Source: Arthrobacter jinronghuae | GTDB lineage: Bacteria; Actinomycetota; Actinomycetes; Actinomycetales; Micrococcaceae | NCBI RefSeq assembly: GCF_025244825.1 | Contig: NZ_CP104263.1 | Span: 558,001 to 622,000 of the forward strand | Reading direction: 5' to 3' | DNA: 64,000 bases | Shown: in pieces, positions 36,801-45,799 of the stretch | Layout: every line of letters starts with the position of its first letter | How positions within the stretch are numbered: position 1 is the first letter of the stretch | Position numbers and translations under genes: made by a program | Notes under the pieces: model-generated | The model's database searches: none | Told to the model about the DNA's origin: nothing | The model's input: only the letters and a program-made list of their open reading frames with translations

Positions 36801-38207
36801 ATGTCCACCACAGTAAATGGCCCCGACCGGGCTCCCAAGGCTTCCCCGCACAGACGCGCGCTTCGCCGTGCCTCCTGGATCGTCACCCTTGGCGGTTTCC
36901 TGTTCGGCTACGATACCGGTGTCATCAACGGCGCCCTGCCGTACATGGAAGACGATCTGGGCCTGACCCCCTTCACCGAAGGCCTGATCACCTCCAGCCT
37001 GCTCTTCGGCGCGGCGTTTGGCGGGGCTATTTCCGGGAAGCTGACCGATCGGTTCGGCCGGCGCCGGATCCTGATGGGACTCGCCGTCGTCTTCCTGATT
37101 GGAACCCTCGGCACCTCCCTGGCACCAACGATCGCCGTCATGGTGCTGTCCCGGATTGTGCTCGGCCTGGCCGTGGGCGGTGCTTCGGCGCTGGTGCCCG
37201 TTTTCCTGGCCGAGCTCGCGCCGGCGGAACGCCGCGGCCAGATGGTTACCCGCGACCAGCTCATGATTGTCACGGGCCAGCTGGTCGCCTTTGTTGCCAA
37301 CGCGGTGATCGGCAACATCTGGGGTGAAGACCAAGGGGTCTGGCGCTGGATGCTGGTGGTGGCCACCCTGCCTGCCATTGCCCTGTGGATCGGCATCGCG
37401 TTTGTTCCCGAAAGCCCGCGCTGGCTCGCCTCCAAGGGGCGCTTTGCCGAAACGCTCGCGGCGCTCCGCCGCATCCGCAGCGAGGCGGACGCGCAGGCCG
37501 AACATAACGAAGTGCGCGGCCTGGCGGAAAAGGAATCAGGACAGGCAGGTACGCTGCGGGACTTCGCGGAACCCTGGCTGCTGCGGGTGCTGCTGATCGG
37601 TATGGGGCTGTCCATCGTTCAGCAGATCACCGGCGTGAACGCGATCATGTACTACGGCACGCAGATCCTTGCCGACGCCGGTTTCGGTACCGAGGCAGCC
37701 CTCACCGCCAACATCGCCAACGGCGTGGTGTCCGTGGCAGCGGCTATCGTCGGCATCTGGCTGCTGGGCCGCGTCCGCCGTCGGCACATGCTGATGACCG
37801 GGCTGATCGGCACCGGGTCTTCGCTGCTGCTGATCGGGCTGGTCTCCATCTTCGTCACCGAAGGCAGCGTCCGCGGTTACCTCATCCTGGCCCTGACGGT
37901 TACGTTCCTGGCGTTCCAGCAGGGCGCCGTTTCACCGGTGACCTGGCTGATGCTCTCGGAAATCTTCCCGCTGAAGGTCCGCGGCCTGGGCATCGGCCTG
38001 TCGGTCTTCGTGCAGTGGATGACCAACTTCGCCGTCGGCTTCTCCTTCCCGATCCTGATGGACGCCATCGGCATCTCGAAGACCTTCTTCATCTTCGTGG
38101 TGCTGGGCCTGCTGGCGCTGGTGTTTGTCCGCCGCTTCGTTCCGGAGACCCGGGGGCAGAGCCTGGAACAGGTGGAAGAACAGCTCCGGGCAGTCGGTAC
38201 GAAGTAA
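36801..38207 (+). CDS. Sugar porter family MFS transporter (inositol/xylose type)
   Basis: 468 residues, about 12 transmembrane helices. Sugar-porter signatures are complete: GGFLFGYDTGVINGAL, RFGRRRILMGL, FVPESPRWLASKGR before the central loop, QQITGVNAIMYYGTQI in helix 7 and PETRGQSLEQVEE at the end. This group brings in hexoses, pentoses or myo-inositol by proton symport; the inositol transporters are closest to my eye, but the substrate cannot be read. No sugar-use genes are adjacent. A strong terminator follows 15 bases after the stop. Confidence 0.93.
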   Translation: MSTTVNGPDRAPKASPHRRALRRASWIVTLGGFLFGYDTGVINGALPYMEDDLGLTPFTEGLITSSLLFGAAFGGAISGKLTDRFGRRRILMGLAVVFLIGTLGTSLAPTIAVMVLSRIVLGLAVGGASALVPVFLAELAPAERRGQMVTRDQLMIVTGQLVAFVANAVIGNIWGEDQGVWRWMLVVATLPAIALWIGIAFVPESPRWLASKGRFAETLAALRRIRSEADAQAEHNEVRGLAEKESGQAGTLRDFAEPWLLRVLLIGMGLSIVQQITGVNAIMYYGTQILADAGFGTEAALTANIANGVVSVAAAIVGIWLLGRVRRRHMLMTGLIGTGSSLLLIGLVSIFVTEGSVRGYLILALTVTFLAFQQGAVSPVTWLMLSEIFPLKVRGLGIGLSVFVQWMTNFAVGFSFPILMDAIGISKTFFIFVVLGLLALVFVRRFVPETRGQSLEQVEEQLRAVGTK

Positions 38208-38222
38208 GAGCCTGGGTGCACA

Positions 38223-38261
38223 CGAAGAAGGGAACCAGCCGGCGGCTGGTTCCCTTCTTCG
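38223..38261. terminator. Bidirectional terminator between convergent genes
   Basis: An 18-bp perfect stem (38223-38240 against 38244-38261, core GAAGAAGGGAACCAGCC) with a GGC loop. It lies between the rightward sugar transporter and the leftward hydrolase (stop at 38272). On the plus strand TTATT follows. Confidence 0.85.
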
Positions 38262-38271
38262 TTATTCGACG

Positions 38272-39825
38272 CTAGGGGATCGCGGGGTAGGCGGCCACGG
38301 TTGGAACCGTGACAGACGCGGTGAAGCTGGTCAGCGCCGTCGCCTTCGGCAGTGCGTAGACGGAGGTGGCGGGCGTGACCTGCAGGACCAGCCGGGTATT
38401 TGGGTCGGCGGTGTAGGAAACCTCTTCCAAGGGGATGGTCAGGGTGTGTTCCTTCCCGTCCAGGATCAGCGGAATCGGTGTGACCTGGTTGCCCAGCACG
38501 AGGGAGGATCGGGACCGGTCAATGATCTGGGCATAGACATGGGTGTTCACCTGCCGGGCCGAGCCGCGGTAGGTCAGCGTCAGCTGCGGTGCGCCGAACA
38601 CGGACGTCGTCACCGTGGGGGCGCTGATGGGGACGTTGACGGCCACCGGAGCGACGGCGGCTGCCACGACTGCCCCGCTGATGGCGGCGGGGGAGAGGAT
38701 GATTGACCCCTTCCCGGTGCCGGTCAGGGCGCCGGTGGCCTGCGGGTAGCCCGGCGCTCCGCGGGTCACGCCGGCCTGGTCGATGAACTGGAAGGCCGCG
38801 CCGGTGTCCACCGGTTCGTTCCGCAGGTAGCGGGCAAACCAGTTCAGCACTGCGGGGGTGATCCGGTCCGGTCCGGCAGCGGAATTGCACAGCCCGTGGC
38901 CGCCGCAGAACTGCAGCATCTTGGTGGGCGTTCCGGTGCCGCGGATGAGGTCATAGTTGCGTCGGGCCTCATCCAGCGTGAAGAGCGTATCCGCCGTGCC
39001 CTGGATGATCAGGGTGGGCGCCGTAATCGAGGTGAACATGGTGTCCGGGGTCAGCGATTCAAAGTATGCAATGGACTCGGCGCTGAGCTGGTTGGGGTAG
39101 GTCAGGCCTTCCTGGCAGGCCTTGCGGACCGGCGCCGCAAGGGCGCCCTGGTTGCCCACGAGGGAGCCCAGCTGTCCCAGCGCCGTCCCCTCGGCGCAGA
39201 GCAGGGCGCCCCAGCCGGTCTTGAACGAGCCGGCCTTGTACAGGCTGGTGGTCAGGTCATTCCAGGCGATGGTCGGGGTGATGGCGTCCACGCGCTGGTC
39301 CTGGGAGGCGAGGACAAACTGGATGCCGCCGCCGTAGGACGCCCCTGCCATGCCGAGTAGGGGATCGCCGGGGGACTCCAGTTGAGCTTCGGGCTGGGCG
39401 GCAATGTAGTCGATGATCGCGGATCCGTCCCTGCCCTCATAGGCGGGATTGTTGACGTAGGCCTCGCCGCCGCTGAGCCCGAAGCCGCGGGGGTCCCAGG
39501 TCACCACGTTGTAGCCGGCGTCCCGCAGGGGAGCGATACCGATGGAGCCGATCAGCGTGCTGGTGGAAGACAGCGGGATACGCCCGCCGGGCAGCCCGAA
39601 CCCGGGGCCCACCATCACAGTGGGTGCCTGTTGTCCGGCCGCAAGACCGGTGGCGGGGAAGAAGTTCGTGTGGATGGGGGTGCCGTCAAAGCTGGTGATA
39701 ACGACGTCGGTGCGGCTGGCAGGTGCGGGTGCAGCGACAGTCGGTGCTGCGACGGCGGGCGCCGCGGCCAGGGATGAACCCAAAAGCGCGGCGGACACCG
39801 CCAAGATGCCCAGATGTTTCCTCAT
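38272..39825 (-). CDS. Secreted alpha/beta hydrolase (S15/CocE-like)
   Basis: 517 residues. A signal peptide (MRKHLGILAVSAALLGSSLAA, cleavage near AVAAP) is followed by an alpha/beta hydrolase domain (about 40-330). The nucleophile elbow is MAGASYGGGIQF; the acid is in LIIQGTADTLFTLDEA and the histidine in CGGHGLC. A C-terminal beta-rich part (about 360-517) resembles the X-Pro dipeptidyl-peptidase / CocE accessory domain. It should hydrolyse an ester or amide outside the cell. Two cysteines flank the catalytic His (FCGGHGLC). GAGG lies six bases before ATG 39825, right after a large hairpin. Confidence 0.88.
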   Translation of the reverse strand: MRKHLGILAVSAALLGSSLAAAPAVAAPTVAAPAPASRTDVVITSFDGTPIHTNFFPATGLAAGQQAPTVMVGPGFGLPGGRIPLSSTSTLIGSIGIAPLRDAGYNVVTWDPRGFGLSGGEAYVNNPAYEGRDGSAIIDYIAAQPEAQLESPGDPLLGMAGASYGGGIQFVLASQDQRVDAITPTIAWNDLTTSLYKAGSFKTGWGALLCAEGTALGQLGSLVGNQGALAAPVRKACQEGLTYPNQLSAESIAYFESLTPDTMFTSITAPTLIIQGTADTLFTLDEARRNYDLIRGTGTPTKMLQFCGGHGLCNSAAGPDRITPAVLNWFARYLRNEPVDTGAAFQFIDQAGVTRGAPGYPQATGALTGTGKGSIILSPAAISGAVVAAAVAPVAVNVPISAPTVTTSVFGAPQLTLTYRGSARQVNTHVYAQIIDRSRSSLVLGNQVTPIPLILDGKEHTLTIPLEEVSYTADPNTRLVLQVTPATSVYALPKATALTSFTASVTVPTVAAYPAIP

Positions 39826-39837
39826 GGTGACCTCATT

Positions 39838-39885
39838 GTCTGCGGGAAAGCGCGAGTGGTTACCGGGCGGTAACTTTCCGCAGAC
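39838..39885 (-). promoter_or_regulatory. Large hairpin directly before the ribosome site of the secreted hydrolase
   Basis: On the minus strand GTCTGCGGAAAG (39885-39874) pairs with CTTTCCCGCAGAC (39850-39838) with a one-base bulge, and an inner perfect GTTACC-GCCC-GGTAAC stem. The foot of the stem is two bases from the AATGAGG ribosome site, so folding could affect translation. A role in termination is less likely; no T-run. Confidence 0.5.
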
Positions 39886-40068
39886 TATGAGGAGAATCGC
39901 GGGGGTGCAAGGAACTGGGGGAATCCAGACATCGGCGGACGAGTTTCACGGCTAGCTATTGCGCCGGCACTGGGGCAGGGATAAGAGCGGGTTCCGGTTG
40001 TGTATTCCCCCGGTCCGCGGAGCATGCGGTTAGCCCCGCATATGAGAAACACCGGCCACAGCCGGCGT

Positions 40069-40656
40069 TTACGGCGTGGTGGGTGAGACTACTTCCTGCA
40101 TCGACGGATGGCTGGAACACTCACTCGTGACAATAAATCCCCGTCCCAAATGATTGCTTGAATATTTGATTTTCACTCCGTCCGGGGATTTTCCAGAGAC
40201 CGTCCACGGAGCATGCGCTGGTTCGTGCGGTTCTGGTTGGAATTGAGCAGTTATTTCCATGCCCTGGCTCTCCAGATACCGGCGCATTTGGTCCCTGTCG
40301 GCCTCCGGATTCTCAGCGGGCTCACCCAGCAGCACATGCTCAAAGTGCCACGGGCCGGTAGTGTTATCCCCTTCTCCACATGTCTCTGCGAGGATTGGCT
40401 GTTCGTGCACCGGCGACCACGGTGCTTCATCTGTAAATCGCCATCCTTCCAGGGCTCCAGTGGCTTGGATGGCTGCGTCCGAAGTTGCCATGAAGTCATC
40501 GAAGATCTCGCGCGAGGTCCGATTGGTATCGAGGACGGCCGCCTGGCTGCTGTTCACTTGTGGTTCCATATCAGAAGTTCCTTCGGTGCAGGCGGCGAGT
40601 CCGGCCGCTAAGAAAATACAAATCAATGCCGTGCCATTACGCCGGTTTCGGTTCAC
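40069..40656 (-). CDS. Lipoprotein of the ESX-like hydrolase operon C
   Basis: 195 residues from GTG 40656. A lipobox (LAAC, Cys23) follows a hydrophobic helix (ALICIFLAAGLAAC), so it is a membrane-anchored surface lipoprotein. The layout is a distant match to the lipoproteins of operons A and B: SREIFDDFMATSDAAIQ near the N-terminus, a Trp-containing segment, a mid Cys (ETCGEGDN), a PEADRDQMRRYLESQGMEI stretch equivalent to their EQQGF element, and CSSHPSM near the end where they have PCSYDPAM. The start overlaps the stop of the hydrolase gene by four bases (GTGA). Base composition is low here (one 60-base line near the 3' end is about 45% G+C). An immunity or anchoring partner of the hydrolase is inference. 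Confidence 0.75.
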   Translation of the reverse strand: MNRNRRNGTALICIFLAAGLAACTEGTSDMEPQVNSSQAAVLDTNRTSREIFDDFMATSDAAIQATGALEGWRFTDEAPWSPVHEQPILAETCGEGDNTTGPWHFEHVLLGEPAENPEADRDQMRRYLESQGMEITAQFQPEPHEPAHAPWTVSGKSPDGVKIKYSSNHLGRGFIVTSECSSHPSMQEVVSPTTP

Positions 40657-42455
40657 TGCCCGTCGCTCTCGTTTACAAGCTGCCAACCATCGCCGGTAGT
40701 AGCCAGGACAATACCCCGAAGGCTACTGGAATCCTCCTTGAGGTATTCAGAGAGGTGATGCTCTTCCGTGGGCAACAACACCTCGCCGTCTGATGTGATG
40801 AAACCGTCCGAAGTGAAGCCTTTTCCTCCCCACTCTTCGTCCGTAGGATCGACCCGGATTTCGTCCAATGTGTCGAGGCCTTGGCCAGAGTTGTAGTAGG
40901 CAATAAATTCAGTTGCGTCGATACCGAAGGTGGCCAACTCGTCTGCTTCCGCCGTGCTCACGTAAATATCTCGGCGGCCATCCGCGCCGCGGTCCACGTT
41001 CAGATCCTCGGCCGTGACGTGTTCCTCGACCCCGGCTGATCCAATGAAAACCGCCGAGTTGATTGGATACAGGGTTATGCCTAGCGCTTTGGTCGTCATG
41101 GTCGTCCCATAGGAGTGAGCCAGTACATTCACAACGGGTGCGGGAAGCCCGTCAGCGGTCCGCGTGAGGTGAAGGCCATCCAGGGCATTCGCGAAATCCG
41201 GGGCTCCGCGGTCAGCATGGCTGTCGTCGACGACATCAGTAAGGCCGGGGGTCTCGTACCCCATGTAGGCCACAACCGCACTGGTAGTCCCCGGCTTAGC
41301 CAGCTGTTGCTCTTTCAACAACAAGCCCGCGTCGTTGACTAGGGATCCCATACCTGTTGAATAGTTATCCATCCCCGGAACCAAATAAGTGGTGTTGCTG
41401 GCCTCATCCAGGTCTCCGACGGCTATTGCAGCAAGCGGATGATCATGGCCCGGCTCAAAGGAAATCAGCATTTTGTGAGGTTTACCGTCTTCCTTTTCCG
41501 CCTCCTGCGCGTCGCCACCCAGTGCGTTCCAGATAGAGCGATAGGCCTCCCGTTGCTCTTCCGTTGCATCGTGACCGGGTAAAAGGACCTCCTCCAGGAC
41601 CTTCCGGTTAGCCTGGTCCCGGACCGCGTATGGAGCGCCCTCCAAATTGCCCACCAAACCTGGCATGGACTTAGCCAGACCGTCACGTTGGGCGGGTGTC
41701 AGGGACTTCCAGAATGAGGCTTCCTGATAGGCGCCCATGCCCTTCACGAACAGCGAGGCCGCGGGCACGGCTGCAGCGAAGGCCGCGAGCTGTGCGGGAC
41801 CCATTTCCCCGAGCAACCGGTAGAACGCGGCAACATCCTCGTCAGTTGCGTCCGGTTTGGTGGCGTTCGCGAAGGAAGCGGTCAGATCCGCGGCGCCCTC
41901 GGACTCCAGATCCATGTACGGTGAGTCGTAGGTTGAGACGACGTGGGAGGACACGCGGACGATATCACCGAGCGCAGCCTCACACGTGGCCCGGGCAGCC
42001 TCGTAGCGATGTTCAAGCTGCGTTATCTTGGCCTGCAATGCAGCTCGTGCGTCATCCCACATAGCGTGGGCACGGTCCGGGTTATCATTATGGATTTCTT
42101 CGACTTCCGGGCGGAGCCTCGCGTCCTCAGCCTCGGCCTCATCCTCGACGGCAATGCGCGCGGTATCGATATCTGCCAGTTCGGCTGCCAATACATTCAA
42201 CGCCTTGGCAGCAGTCGATACATTTTCCAGATGCTCGCCAGATTGCTGGGACGGTGTGTCCATCGCTTGGAGGACCTGTTCCCGTTCGGGTGCCGAGTAC
42301 AACCCATCCAATGCGGACCATTTGTTGCGCACGGAGGTGATCGCTTCGCTGAATTGGGTTGCCGAGGACAGCAATTCCGCCGCAGCGTCCTGAATTGGTT
42401 CCGCGGGCGGCAGGTTGCGCAGCATGAGCGTATCGACAGACAGTGCGCGGATCAT
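40653..42455 (-). CDS. ESX-like helical domain fused to DUF1023 alpha/beta hydrolase (operon C)
   Basis: 600 residues. The N-terminal 180 residues are helical, with a WSALDGLYSAPEREQVLQAM element like the start of WXG/LXG-type secreted proteins and a charged coiled coil (about 85-165). The C-terminal domain (about 215-600) belongs to the DUF1023 (PF06259) alpha/beta hydrolases: PGLVGNLEGAPYAVRDQAN, the oxyanion region TTYLVPGMDNY, and the nucleophile Ser448 in NVLAHSYGTTMTTKAL. A histidine in EEHHLSEYL is a likely catalytic partner. No signal peptide; an export route by type VII secretion is inference from the N-terminal fold. It overlaps its neighbours by four bases on each side. Confidence 0.82.
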   Translation of the reverse strand: MIRALSVDTLMLRNLPPAEPIQDAAAELLSSATQFSEAITSVRNKWSALDGLYSAPEREQVLQAMDTPSQQSGEHLENVSTAAKALNVLAAELADIDTARIAVEDEAEAEDARLRPEVEEIHNDNPDRAHAMWDDARAALQAKITQLEHRYEAARATCEAALGDIVRVSSHVVSTYDSPYMDLESEGAADLTASFANATKPDATDEDVAAFYRLLGEMGPAQLAAFAAAVPAASLFVKGMGAYQEASFWKSLTPAQRDGLAKSMPGLVGNLEGAPYAVRDQANRKVLEEVLLPGHDATEEQREAYRSIWNALGGDAQEAEKEDGKPHKMLISFEPGHDHPLAAIAVGDLDEASNTTYLVPGMDNYSTGMGSLVNDAGLLLKEQQLAKPGTTSAVVAYMGYETPGLTDVVDDSHADRGAPDFANALDGLHLTRTADGLPAPVVNVLAHSYGTTMTTKALGITLYPINSAVFIGSAGVEEHVTAEDLNVDRGADGRRDIYVSTAEADELATFGIDATEFIAYYNSGQGLDTLDEIRVDPTDEEWGGKGFTSDGFITSDGEVLLPTEEHHLSEYLKEDSSSLRGIVLATTGDGWQLVNESDGQ

Positions 42456-42814
42456 GCGACGGCCTGCGCATGGCGGACGCCGTACTGGGTCTGCGTTGGG
42501 AATTCGCCTGAGGCCGCAGCAGATTGGGCGTTCTGGACCATCTCCGTGTCACCGGCAAGATAGGCGGACACCGCTTGTCCGGTGCCTTGGACCGCGTTGT
42601 TGCATCGAATCATGATGTCGGTTGCATCCGGACGGAAAACCTCCTCATGGACCCGTGAAATCCCGGTATCCAGGCCTGTGCAGCCGGTGAGCGCCTCCTG
42701 CAGGCGGGATGCAGCATCCGTTAACCGGGTCCGTTCGGTTTCCAAGTCTTCCAAATCCGCACCGGTGTCGCCGAGCAGGCTCCGGACCTCCGGTACACGA
42801 ATATCGATTCTCAT
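42452..42814 (-). CDS. Small ESX-like helical protein (DUF6507-like), operon C
   Basis: 120 residues from ATG 42814, with GGGGGAAA six bases before. It is all helical with no signal peptide. The C-terminal half (CNNAVQGTGQAVSAYLAGDTEMVQNAQSAAAS) matches the N-terminal domains of the two proline-rich proteins of operons A and B at the same place (for example AILATRRALSEYAAGDYEMV). It lacks their proline-rich tail. Such small helical proteins resemble type VII substrates and EspC-like partners. It is the first gene of operon C and overlaps the next by ATGA. Confidence 0.75.
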   Translation of the reverse strand: MRIDIRVPEVRSLLGDTGADLEDLETERTRLTDAASRLQEALTGCTGLDTGISRVHEEVFRPDATDIMIRCNNAVQGTGQAVSAYLAGDTEMVQNAQSAAASGEFPTQTQYGVRHAQAVA

Positions 42815-42871
42815 GGTTTCCCCCGCATTTGAAGTGATTTCAGTGAGAATACAGAATCCGCTACCGATGGA

Positions 42872-42891
42872 CATGGGTAGTTCTGCCCATG
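42872..42891. promoter_or_regulatory. Operator C: 20-bp palindrome before operon C
   Basis: CATGGGTAGTTCTGCCCATG is a near-perfect palindrome; its reverse complement differs at one base from the two copies at 48498 and 52645. It lies 58 bases before the start of operon C. A -10-like TATTCT stands about 20 bases downstream on the minus strand, so the right arm would overlap the -35. Confidence 0.75.
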
Positions 42892-42906
42892 CTAGGACAA
42901 TGCAAA

Positions 42907-42951
42907 ATACAGGAAGGTCCCCGCACGTTCTGTGCAGGGACCTTCCTGTAT
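42907..42951 (-). terminator. Terminator of the BCCT transporter gene
   Basis: ATACAGGAAGGTCCC (42907-42921) is the exact reverse complement of 42937-42951, with an inner GCAC/GTGC stem. Read on the minus strand it is followed by TATTTTG. It lies 38 bases after the BCCT stop and shields operon C from that transcript. Confidence 0.88.
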
Positions 42952-42989
42952 CGATTACGGCCTTTTATTCAAGGCCTCCGGAATTCCGG

Positions 42990-44897
42990 CTACTTATGTT
43001 CAGGCGCCGTGGCGTTGGCCGCCGTGGCGTCCGGGCCGTCGTCGTGCTCTGTGGTGTGCAGATCGAAGGAGGAACCGTGTTCCTCCACGCCGGCCTGGAT
43101 GGCCCGGTCCACCACGGAAACGGCAAGCCGGCGGCGCAGTGACAGCGGGTCCTTGGCCAGGTCCTTGGCGAGGGCGATGGTCATCAGCAGCATTACCACG
43201 GCGAAGGGCAGCGCGGCCACAATGGTGATCCGTTGCAGGCCGTCCAGTGCCTCGGCAGGGTCATCGCCGCCTGCCAGCAGCATCACCGCCGCCACGGCGC
43301 CGGTGAGGACGCCCCAGAAGATAACGACGCCGCGGGACGGGTGCTCGGCCCCGTTGGAACTCAGCGACGCCATGATGATGGAGGCCGAATCCGCTCCGGT
43401 GACGAAGAAGATGGCCACCAGGACCATGGCAAGGATGCCCACCGCAGCGGCGAGGAGGTTCGGCATGGGGAGGGCTGCAATCAGATCGAACAGCGAGCCG
43501 TCGAAATCAATGGTGGGTTCGCCGTCGACCATTGTGGTGAGTCCGGGTGTGCCGTTGGCTGCCGCTTCTTGCTGCGTACCGATCGCTGCGCCGCCGAAGA
43601 TGGAGAACCAGACCACGCTGACAACGAAAGGAACCACCAGCACGCCGGTGACGAACTGGCGGATGGTGCGGCCGCGGCTGATGCGGGCAATGAACATACC
43701 GACGAACGGTGTCCAGGACAGCCACCAGGCCCAGTAGAAGATGGTCCAGCTGGAGAGCCAGGCGCGCATGGATTCGTCGCCTGACACCTCCGTGCGGGAG
43801 GCCATCTGTGCCAGGTTGGTGGCGTAGTCACCGATGGCTGCCGGAATGACGTTGAGGATAAACAGGGTCGGCCCAACAACAAAAACGATGGCGGCCAGCA
43901 CCAGCGCGAGGACCATGTTGATGTTGGACAGCCACTGGATGCCGCGGGAGATGCCCGAAACGGCGGACGCCACGAAGCAGCCGGTCAGGATCGCGACGAT
44001 CGCAACAAGGACCGTGGTTCCTGCGGTCCCGAGGAAACCAACGGACTGCAGGCCGCTGCCGATCTGCAGGGCGCCGAGGCCCAGCGAAGCGGCGGTGCCG
44101 AAGAGGGTCGCGAAGATGGCGAAGATGTTCAGCACCTTGCCCAGCGGGCCTTCCACCCGCTTGACGCCGAAGAGCGAGGTGAAGGCCGAGGAAATCAGCT
44201 GACGGCGGCCGAGACGGTAGGTGCCGTAGGCCATGGCAATGCCGACAACGGCGTACATAGCCCACGGATGCAGGCCCCAGTGGAACAGCGATGTACCCAT
44301 GGCGGTCTGCAGGGCCTCAGGGGTCTGGCCGTCAACGGTGCCGGGGGGAGGGGAGATGTAGTAGAACAGGGGCTCGGCCGCGCCGTAGAACATCAGGCCG
44401 ATGCCCATGCCGGCGGCGAACATCATGGAGATCCAGGAGATCGTCTTGAACTGCGGTTCCTCGCCGTCCTGGCCCAGCGGAATCTTGCCGTAGCGCCCCA
44501 CAGCCAGCCAGATCACGTAAACCACGAGGAACGAGGCAAGGAGCACAAAGAACCAGCCCGCGTTGGTGATGACCCAGTCCAATGCCGTCGAGGAGACGGA
44601 GGACAGGCTGTCTGTCCCGAAGAAGCCCCACGCAATGAACGCCAGCGCAAGGGCACCGGTGATGGCGAAGATCACCTTGTCGAGCTTCGCAGATACGCCG
44701 AGCCTGAGCGCCGCTTCCTGCTCGCGCTGTCCCTCGATCAGCTGCTGGACGAGTTCGTGTTCCTGCTCCACTATGGGCATCGACGAAGTGGAGGGATCCT
44801 CCGTGGCAACGGAGGAGTGGGTGGTGGCGGGAACCGGGGCGACGGGGTCAGCCGCGTGTCTCCCGGCGTCGCGCGGTGGACCTTCTGTGGTAGCCAT
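42990..44897 (-). CDS. BCCT family betaine/choline/carnitine transporter
   Basis: 635 residues with 12 predicted transmembrane helices and long charged N- and C-terminal tails (about 70 and 60 residues), like the osmosensing transporters BetP, EctP and LcoP. Signature stretches are ISMMFAAGMGIGLMFYGAAEP, HWGLHPWAMYAVVG, and the helix-8 motif WAWWLSWTPFVGMFIARISRGR with its conserved Trp pair. It should import compatible solutes by sodium symport; GMGIG is the betaine/sodium site. The long tails suggest osmotic regulation. It interrupts the ESX-like island and has its own terminator. ATG 44897 is preceded by AAGGAAGG. Confidence 0.93.
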   Translation of the reverse strand: MATTEGPPRDAGRHAADPVAPVPATTHSSVATEDPSTSSMPIVEQEHELVQQLIEGQREQEAALRLGVSAKLDKVIFAITGALALAFIAWGFFGTDSLSSVSSTALDWVITNAGWFFVLLASFLVVYVIWLAVGRYGKIPLGQDGEEPQFKTISWISMMFAAGMGIGLMFYGAAEPLFYYISPPPGTVDGQTPEALQTAMGTSLFHWGLHPWAMYAVVGIAMAYGTYRLGRRQLISSAFTSLFGVKRVEGPLGKVLNIFAIFATLFGTAASLGLGALQIGSGLQSVGFLGTAGTTVLVAIVAILTGCFVASAVSGISRGIQWLSNINMVLALVLAAIVFVVGPTLFILNVIPAAIGDYATNLAQMASRTEVSGDESMRAWLSSWTIFYWAWWLSWTPFVGMFIARISRGRTIRQFVTGVLVVPFVVSVVWFSIFGGAAIGTQQEAAANGTPGLTTMVDGEPTIDFDGSLFDLIAALPMPNLLAAAVGILAMVLVAIFFVTGADSASIIMASLSSNGAEHPSRGVVIFWGVLTGAVAAVMLLAGGDDPAEALDGLQRITIVAALPFAVVMLLMTIALAKDLAKDPLSLRRRLAVSVVDRAIQAGVEEHGSSFDLHTTEHDDGPDATAANATAPEHK

Positions 44898-45241
44898 AGG
44901 GCCTTCCTTATGTCAGCATGTCAGCGCAAAAGGGCCCGAGCCCTCCTTGGAGGACCCGGGCAGGCAGAATGGCAGCCACTCTTTATTTGAGCGTGTGATG
45001 GGCGGTTCACCGTCCACCGGAATCGATAAAGTAACGCTGCCTAGCTTCTGCGTCCCTTTACATAATTCGCAAGTGTGTTAGTTCCAGACTCGCGGCCTCC
45101 GGCGCGCCAAGTCAAATTGGACAGCGTCCCGGGAGGACGCCGCGCGGGCGCTTGCGCACTGTTCTCCGGCGCCGTATCTGGTAGCTGTGCTTGAGGCCAC
45201 CCTGCACTGTGCGTCGGGTCACGGACGCTGAGGTGAAGCTG
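44898..45241. other. Non-coding region between the BCCT gene and operon B end
   Basis: 344 bases without a supportable gene. It holds the BCCT ribosome site (AAGGAAGG), an imperfect hairpin around CCTCCTTGGAGG (44943-44954) and the BCCT promoter region; the A+T-rich stretch 45055-45085 (on the minus strand GCGAATTATGTAAAGG) is the best candidate. The right half, 45100-45240, shows nothing clear. Confidence 0.5.
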
Positions 45242-45799
45242 TTACGGTTCGCGGCTGGGGCGGATTTTCATCGCAGGATCATCCGTGCAGGGGCTCTGCA
45301 CGGAGAGGCTGCTGAGATGGTTGCCCGCCTGATAAACCAGGAGGCCTCCGTCGTCCCCTTTCATGGTCAGCGTGGTGTAGTAACCGGAGCCGATGTCTGA
45401 CGGAACGTCGGCGTCGAACCGGTTGGTTTCTACGAAACCCTGCTGCTCGAAATGCGCCACATATTCTTCCACCGCCGCCGAGGGGTCCTCCGCCGCCGGG
45501 CCTAAAATAAAGTTGTCATATCGGCTCGTCGTCTTGGAGCCAGGGCACGTGATGCCAAGGAACCCGCTGGGATCGTTTACGTCCCAAACCGTCTCATCGG
45601 GGTCGGCATAGGTCCACCGCCCGCCGTGGAGCTGAACGCTCTCCTCGGTCAGTTCCATCATGCGGTGGAGCACCTCGGCGGCTGGCTTGGACGAGCTCTG
45701 CGAATCGCTGGGGTCTTTTTCGGCCATAGGCATCATGCAGCCGGTAAGGGCGAGGGAGAGGGTCGCGGCAAAGAGGGCGGCGGCCCTTCGGGTTCTCAT
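45242..45799 (-). CDS. Lipoprotein 2 of operon B
   Basis: 185 residues. The signal peptide MRTRRAAALFAATLSLALTGC has lipobox LTGC (Cys21). The mature part shares the family pattern: SSSKPAAEVLHRMMELTEES, GGRWTYADPDETVWD, a mid Cys (GITCPGS), DPSAAVEEYVAHFEQQGFVE, a SGYYTTLTM strand, VYQAGNHLSSLS and CTDDPAMK at the end. The domain resembles no enzyme I know. Very similar to the lipoprotein upstream, with which it overlaps by four bases (ATGA), a clear tandem duplication. Anchored outside the membrane. A partner or immunity function for the operon is inference. Confidence 0.82.
   Translation of the reverse strand: MRTRRAAALFAATLSLALTGCMMPMAEKDPSDSQSSSKPAAEVLHRMMELTEESVQLHGGRWTYADPDETVWDVNDPSGFLGITCPGSKTTSRYDNFILGPAAEDPSAAVEEYVAHFEQQGFVETNRFDADVPSDIGSGYYTTLTMKGDDGGLLVYQAGNHLSSLSVQSPCTDDPAMKIRPSREP

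Noticed and set aside
34509..37505. A 998-codon open frame on the minus strand across sucC, sucD and the sugar porter
   Set aside because: It is antisense to three well-recognised genes; long shadow frames are common in high-G+C DNA, and the translation resembles no family.
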